Shown in pieces: positions 6,673 to 9,738 of a stretch of DNA of 9,738 nucleotides. How positions within the stretch are numbered: position 1 is the stretch's first letter; the number at the start of each line of letters is the position of its first letter. The stretch is from the NCBI GenBank assembly GCA_024710675.1, contig JANJUH010000403.1, positions 1 through 9,738 of the forward strand, in the 5' to 3' direction. The position numbers and the translations under genes were made by a program. The DNA comes from Lysobacterales bacterium (GTDB lineage: Bacteria; Pseudomonadota; Gammaproteobacteria; Xanthomonadales; SZUA-5). The notes beneath the pieces were generated by a model. That model worked only from the letters and a program-made list of their open reading frames with translations. It was not told the DNA's origin and did not search any database.

Positions 6673-6829
6673 CAGGGCGTTGATCGATACCCGAGGCGCG
6701 GCGGCGAGATGGCCACCTCGGGCCGCTTTTGCCCTGCCTGAACGGCCGTGCGATCGCCTGTCATCGCCCACACGCCATCCTTTAGGTACACTGGGCGTCC
6801 CGCCCTTCGAGGCATTGTGTTCGGGGTCA

Positions 6830-7684
6830 ATGAACGAGGATTCACCTAGTAGCACCGGTTCCGCGCAGCGCAGCTGGCTGGAACGTCTGGGCCAGGCCTT
6901 CTCAGGCGAGCCGCGGAACCGGGAAGAACTCGTCGAGGAGTTGCGCCACGCGCGTGCCAACGGCCTCCTCGACGCCGCCACACTGGCGATGTTGGAGGGT
7001 GCGCTCGGCGTGTCCGACAAGACAGTCGCCGACGTCATGGTGCCGCGCGCGCAGATGGTCTGGCTGGCCGTGGATGCCGAACTGCCCGATGTCCTGCGCA
7101 TCGTCACCGAGTCCGGGCATTCGCGCTTCCCGGTCCATGCCGAAAATCCCGACGAGGTGCTCGGGATGTTGCTGGCCAAGGATTTGCTCCGGCATTTCGC
7201 ATCGGGTGGCGCCGACTTCGAGTTGCGCCGGCTGCTCAGGCCGATGACGCTGATCCCGGAATCGAAGCGCCTGAACCTGTTGCTCGAGGAGTTCCGCCTC
7301 AACCGCACCCATATGGCGGTCGTGGTCGACGAGTACGGCGGCGTGGCTGGCCTGATCACCATCGAGGACGTGCTCGAGGAAATCGTCGGCGACATCGACG
7401 ACGAGCACGACGCCGACGACAAGCCGGAGGTCCATATCCGCTTTCTCGGCGACGGTGTCCACGCGGTGGCCGCACTGACGCCGGTGGAGGATTTCAACGA
7501 ACACTTCCACGCGCGCTTCGACACCGAGGCGGTGGACACCGTCGGCGGGCTGGTCACGCTGGCCTTCGGCCATTTGCCCGAGCGCGGCGAGGTGGTCGAA
7601 ATCGAGGGCTTCCGCTTCGAGGTCGAGAAGGCCGACGACCGCCGCGTGCACCTGCTGAAGGTGCAGCCGGTGTACGCGGCATAG
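6830..7684 (+). CDS. corC: CorC/YbeX-family CBS-domain protein
   Basis: 284 residues, close to the 292 of E. coli CorC (YbeX). CorC-type proteins are cytoplasmic, with paired nucleotide-binding CBS domains, and are linked genetically to magnesium/cobalt efflux and, with YbeY/YbeZ, to ribosome and RNA metabolism; their exact biochemical role is not settled. An N-terminal helical region holds EELVEELRHARANGLLD. CBS1 spans about 68-127 (DVMVPR at 68-73, HSRFPV at 97-102). CBS2 spans about 134-190 (DEYGGVAGLITIEDVLEEIVGDI at 167-189). An acidic linker (about 188-200) leads to the CorC_HlyC domain at 203-282 with TVGGLV. The ATG at 6830 is chosen because family homology begins nearby and GGGG lies just upstream; an in-frame TTG at 6815 is a weaker alternative. 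The next gene starts 48 bases after the stop, so the two may be co-transcribed. ybeZ and ybeY, the usual upstream partners, are absent. Confidence 0.93.
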   Translation: MNEDSPSSTGSAQRSWLERLGQAFSGEPRNREELVEELRHARANGLLDAATLAMLEGALGVSDKTVADVMVPRAQMVWLAVDAELPDVLRIVTESGHSRFPVHAENPDEVLGMLLAKDLLRHFASGGADFELRRLLRPMTLIPESKRLNLLLEEFRLNRTHMAVVVDEYGGVAGLITIEDVLEEIVGDIDDEHDADDKPEVHIRFLGDGVHAVAALTPVEDFNEHFHARFDTEAVDTVGGLVTLAFGHLPERGEVVEIEGFRFEVEKADDRRVHLLKVQPVYAA

Positions 7685-7697
7685 TCATGAAGGCTGA

Positions 7698-7731
7698 GGC
7701 AGACTCCGCGGCTGCCGTCGCGGAGTCTGCC
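7698..7731 (+). promoter_or_regulatory. Hairpin covering the ribosome binding site of the DUF4105 gene
   Basis: GGCAGACTCCGCG at 7698-7710 and CGCGGAGTCTGCC at 7719-7731 are perfect reverse complements (13 bp) with an 8-base loop. The right arm ends two bases before the ATG at 7733 and contains GGAG at 7722-7725, the likely Shine-Dalgarno. Folding would hide that site, so translation of the second gene could depend on melting, on a bound factor or on ribosomes leaving corC. A weak terminator without a U-tail is the alternative reading. Confidence 0.5.
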
Positions 7732-7732
7732 G

Positions 7733-8941
7733 ATGATCCGGTTCCTTGCCCTGCTCTTGCTTGGCCTCGGTCTTGCCGGGGCGTCGCCAGCGCGCGCGCA
7801 GGCGCTGCCGGAGGTCTGGCTGGCGACCGTCGAGCCGGGCGAGATCTACTGGCAGCGCTTCGGCCACAACGCCATCCTGCTCACCGACCCGGTCGATGGC
7901 AGCGGCATCGCCTACAACTTCGGCTATTTCAGCTTCGAGCAGGAAAACTTCCTGCTGCGCTTCGCACAAGGGCGGATGCTCTACCAGGCGGTTGCGATCG
8001 ACGCTGCTGCCGACCTGGACGGCTATCTGGCTGACGGTCGGAGGGTCTGGCTGCAACGCTTGCGCCTGCCGCCCGAACGCGTGCAGGCGCTGGCGGCGGA
8101 ACTGGCGCGCGGGGTACAGCCTGATCGTCGCGACTACCGTTATGACTACTATCTGGCGAACTGCTCGACCCGCGTGCGCGATGCACTCGATGCCGCGTTG
8201 GGCGGAGCCCTCGAGCGCGCAACCTCCCACCGTTCGCATGGCCAGACCTTTCGTCGCCACACCCGCGCGCACGCGCAGGACCTGCCCTGGCTCTATCTCG
8301 CCACCGACCTCGCTTTGGGCCAGCCGGTGGACGAACCGATCACGCTCTGGCAGCAGATGTTCCTGCCCGCCCAGTTGATGCGGGCGATGGCCGAACTCGA
8401 GGTCGACGGCCAAGCCGTGGTGATCGAGACGCGGGTGCTGCCGGGTGGGGCCGTTTCCGAACTCGTCCAGCCCGAGGTGCCGGACTTCCGGCCCCATTTC
8501 GCGGCGGCGGGTCTGCTGCTGGCCGGCCTGCTGATGGCGCTGGCACGCTTTGCCGAACGCGGCGGCGCCGCGCGGCTGCCGCTGGCCCTGGGAGGGAGCA
8601 TGCTGACGCTGGCGATCGGCTCGGCCGGCGTAGTGCTGGCTTTCCTGTGGTTCGCGACCGACCACGCCGCCGCGGCCCGCAACGAGAACCTCTTCCTGTT
8701 CGCGCCGGTCTGGTTGCTGGCAGCTCCGGCCTGGTTGCAGTTCCTGCTGCGCGGACAGGTTTCCGCCACCGTGGGCAGGATCGCCCACATCGCCGCCTGG
8801 ATAGCCCTTGCCAGCTTGCTGCTGGGCGCCTTTGCCAAGGTCTTCCGCAGCTTCGACCAGTCCAACATCGAGTGGCTGCTGCTGATCTGGCCGCTGGTGC
8901 TCGCGCTGCGCCACCTTACAGGGCAATTCCGTCGCAGCTAG
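7733..8941 (+). CDS. DUF4105/Lnb-type periplasmic domain membrane protein, candidate lipoprotein N-acyltransferase
   Basis: 402 residues. Residues 1-23 form a signal peptide or anchor ending ARAQA. The periplasmic part (about 25-250) carries features I associate with DUF4105 (Lnb N-terminal domain): FGHNAI with H45, YNFGYFSF at 61-68, NFLLRFAQGRMLYQ at 72-85, and YRYDYYLANCSTRVRD with C144 at 135-150. H45 and C144 are candidate thiol catalytic residues (inference). About five hydrophobic segments follow (257-272, 283-307, 320-338, 350-370, 378-393). A loop near 311-326 reads HAAAARNENLFLFAPV, resembling the His/Asn-rich motif between helices of Bacteroides Lnb-like proteins. Lnb of Bacteroides N-acylates lipoproteins; whether this distant protein does so is unproven. 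It follows corC closely, the position that lnt usually takes in Proteobacteria. The ATG at 7733 is supported by the signal peptide and GGAG seven bases upstream. The DUF4105 family call is firm; the enzyme role is tentative. Confidence 0.8.
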   Translation: MIRFLALLLLGLGLAGASPARAQALPEVWLATVEPGEIYWQRFGHNAILLTDPVDGSGIAYNFGYFSFEQENFLLRFAQGRMLYQAVAIDAAADLDGYLADGRRVWLQRLRLPPERVQALAAELARGVQPDRRDYRYDYYLANCSTRVRDALDAALGGALERATSHRSHGQTFRRHTRAHAQDLPWLYLATDLALGQPVDEPITLWQQMFLPAQLMRAMAELEVDGQAVVIETRVLPGGAVSELVQPEVPDFRPHFAAAGLLLAGLLMALARFAERGGAARLPLALGGSMLTLAIGSAGVVLAFLWFATDHAAAARNENLFLFAPVWLLAAPAWLQFLLRGQVSATVGRIAHIAAWIALASLLLGAFAKVFRSFDQSNIEWLLLIWPLVLALRHLTGQFRRS

Positions 8942-8974
8942 GGCGGAAACGTCGCCGCAGGCGAGGATTCCGCC
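8942..8974 (+). terminator. Candidate terminator hairpin after the DUF4105 gene
   Basis: GGCGGAA at 8942-8948 pairs with TTCCGCC at 8968-8974. Inside it, TCGCC (8952-8956) pairs with GGCGA (8960-8964). The structure begins immediately after the TAG stop. There is no T-run after it, so intrinsic termination is only suggested. A smaller stem, TGCCC/GGGCA at 9006-9018, lies further on. The remaining bases to 9112 show nothing further that I recognise. Confidence 0.35.
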
Positions 8975-9112
8975 GTCGGGCGTTGGAGGCGTGGCCGGTT
9001 GCCGCTGCCCTTCGGGCAAGCCATCATCGAGCGTTCACGGCTTCCGGATGTCCCTGGCGATGCCCTCCAACAGCACAACCCGCGGCGCCCGGCCAACACC
9101 CGGCGGGATGCC

Positions 9113-9559
9113 ATGAAGGCCGTCGACGCGATCTCGATCCGGCCGGCAACGCTCGCCGATGCCCCACGCCTGGTCCCCTTGCTCGCAGCACTGGGCTATC
9201 CGGTCGACGAGGCCATCGTCGAGCGCAACCTGCGCGAGTTCAACCAGTATCCTGAAATGTATTGCGTGTTCGTCGCCACCGTTGGCATCGCGGTCGCCGG
9301 CGTCGCCATGGGCCAGATGACACCGATGCTGCAGCACGAGCGTCCGCTCGGGCGGATCAGCACGCTGACCGTGGACGAGGAGCGGCGCGGCCTCGGGGTA
9401 GGGCGTCGATTGATGCAGGCGGTCGAACGCTGGTTCGCCGCGCGTGGCGTGACCCGGCTCGAGATCACCAGTGCCGAGCACCGTGACGAAGGCCACGCCT
9501 TCCTCAAGCAGCTCGGTTTCAGGGAAAAGCGGCTCAGGCTGGTGAAGGACCGCAACTAG
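9113..9559 (+). CDS. GNAT-family N-acetyltransferase
   Basis: 148 residues, typical of a single-domain GNAT enzyme, which transfers an acetyl group from acetyl-CoA to an amine. The N-terminal ISIRPATLADAPRLVPLL (about 7-24) is the usual first strand and helix. The acetyl-CoA loop is ERRGLGVGRR (motif A), preceded by the strand ISTLTVD and followed by the LMQAVERWFAARGV helix. HAFLKQLGF near the C-terminus is motif B. The substrate cannot be told from sequence. The ATG at 9113 places the domain right at the N-terminus; the frame is open upstream to a TTG at 8999, but the extra 38 residues look unstructured and unlike the family. The gene stands apart from its neighbours by more than 100 bases on both sides and is probably expressed on its own. 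A small hairpin of TGCGG/CCGCA type lies soon after the stop. Confidence 0.9.
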   Translation: MKAVDAISIRPATLADAPRLVPLLAALGYPVDEAIVERNLREFNQYPEMYCVFVATVGIAVAGVAMGQMTPMLQHERPLGRISTLTVDEERRGLGVGRRLMQAVERWFAARGVTRLEITSAEHRDEGHAFLKQLGFREKRLRLVKDRN

Positions 9560-9655
9560 CCGCGACTGCGGGCGCGGTCCGCACGGAGCGGTGTTCGAGG
9601 ACACTTCGGGATTGTTGCCTCCTGTATCTTCGGCGCTCCTTTGGTCGCAGTCCCC

Positions 9656-9659
9656 GAGG
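9656..9659 (+). promoter_or_regulatory. Ribosome binding site of the last gene
   Basis: GAGG lies five bases before the ATG at 9665 and supports that start. Upstream, TGTATCTT at 9623-9630 loosely resembles a -10 box, without a clear -35. Confidence 0.45.
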
Positions 9660-9664
9660 CTCCG

Positions 9665-9738
9665 ATGAACACGCTGGCGCGCTGGTTCACCTCCGTGCTG
9701 CTTCTGCTGTTGGCGGGGCCCTTGCTGGCGCAACAGCC
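9665..9738 (+). CDS. Exported protein, 3' end outside the window
   Basis: Only 24 codons are visible. They read as a classical Sec signal peptide: MNTLARWF with one Arg, the hydrophobic core SVLLLLLAGPL, then LAQQ, with probable cleavage after LLA (residue 22). GAGG five bases upstream supports the ATG. Nothing of the mature protein can be seen, so no function is assigned. It follows the acetyltransferase after about 105 bases on the same strand and may have its own promoter. Confidence 0.6.
   Translation, partial: MNTLARWFTSVLLLLLAGPLLAQQ

Larger units (their letters stand above)
6490..6829. other. Divergent intergenic region with a REP cluster and weak promoter signals
   Basis: 340 bases separate the start of the secreted-protein gene (minus) from corC (plus), so promoters for both are expected here. 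The middle holds three REP-like palindromes (6578-6672). Toward corC, TACACT at 6787-6792 resembles a sigma70 -10 box about 38 bases before the ATG, but no convincing -35 box stands at the right distance. On the minus strand TTGCAC at about 6543-6548 resembles a -35 box without a good -10 partner. The corC frame stays open through the region, but the predicted peptide does not resemble CorC and overlaps the REPs. I see no gene here. Confidence 0.5.

Noticed and set aside
6401..6829. Upstream extension of the corC frame by about 143 codons
   Set aside because: The extension overlaps the divergent gene and the REP cluster, does not resemble any CorC N-terminus, and would make the protein far longer than the family.
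7685..9019. 444-codon open frame on the minus strand
   Set aside because: It is antisense to the DUF4105 gene, its translation is rich in Gln, Arg and Gly without any motif, and the plus-strand frame carries a signal peptide and family motifs.
1..9738. CRISPR array, tRNA, rRNA or insertion sequence
   Set aside because: No regularly spaced direct repeats, no cloverleaf or rRNA-like segment and no transposase or integrase motif were seen. The repeats found are palindromic REPs.

Overview
The window is about 9.7 kb of GC-rich (roughly two-thirds G+C by eye), gene-dense chromosomal DNA. The gene set (pilU, corC, an MscK-type channel, an ESGWG-repeat secreted protein) and the short GTGG-headed palindromic repeats fit a gammaproteobacterium. 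The order Xanthomonadales/Lysobacterales is most likely, but that placement is inference. No RNA gene, CRISPR array, phage gene or complete insertion sequence is visible.

Layout: (1) 1-733, plus strand, the C-terminal two-thirds of the twitching-motility ATPase PilU. (2) 734-966, a convergent intergenic region with two oppositely oriented REP-like palindromes, flanking degenerate inverted repeats and two candidate terminator hairpins. (3) 6489 down to 967, minus strand, a probable two-gene operon. Its first gene encodes a secreted 501-residue protein with two ESGWG-type repeats, a nine-glycine linker and a beta-rich C-terminal domain. After a 6-nt gap comes a 1336-residue MscS-superfamily channel whose periplasmic part starts with a family 3 solute-binding domain. 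(4) 6490-6829, a divergent intergenic region with three more copies of the same REP-like palindrome. (5) 6830-8941, plus strand, corC followed by a membrane protein with a DUF4105/Lnb-type periplasmic domain, with a 13-bp hairpin covering the latter's ribosome binding site. (6) 9113-9559, a stand-alone GNAT acetyltransferase. (7) 9665 to the end, the signal peptide of an exported protein cut by the window edge.

Most genes act at the cell envelope: pilus retraction, osmotic or ligand-gated channel, secreted protein, CorC, and a candidate lipoprotein acyltransferase. Three observations deserve most attention: the solute-binding/MscS fusion coupled to a secreted protein, the Lnb-like gene in the position next to corC where lnt is usual in Proteobacteria, and the REP family whose stems vary in a compensatory way.
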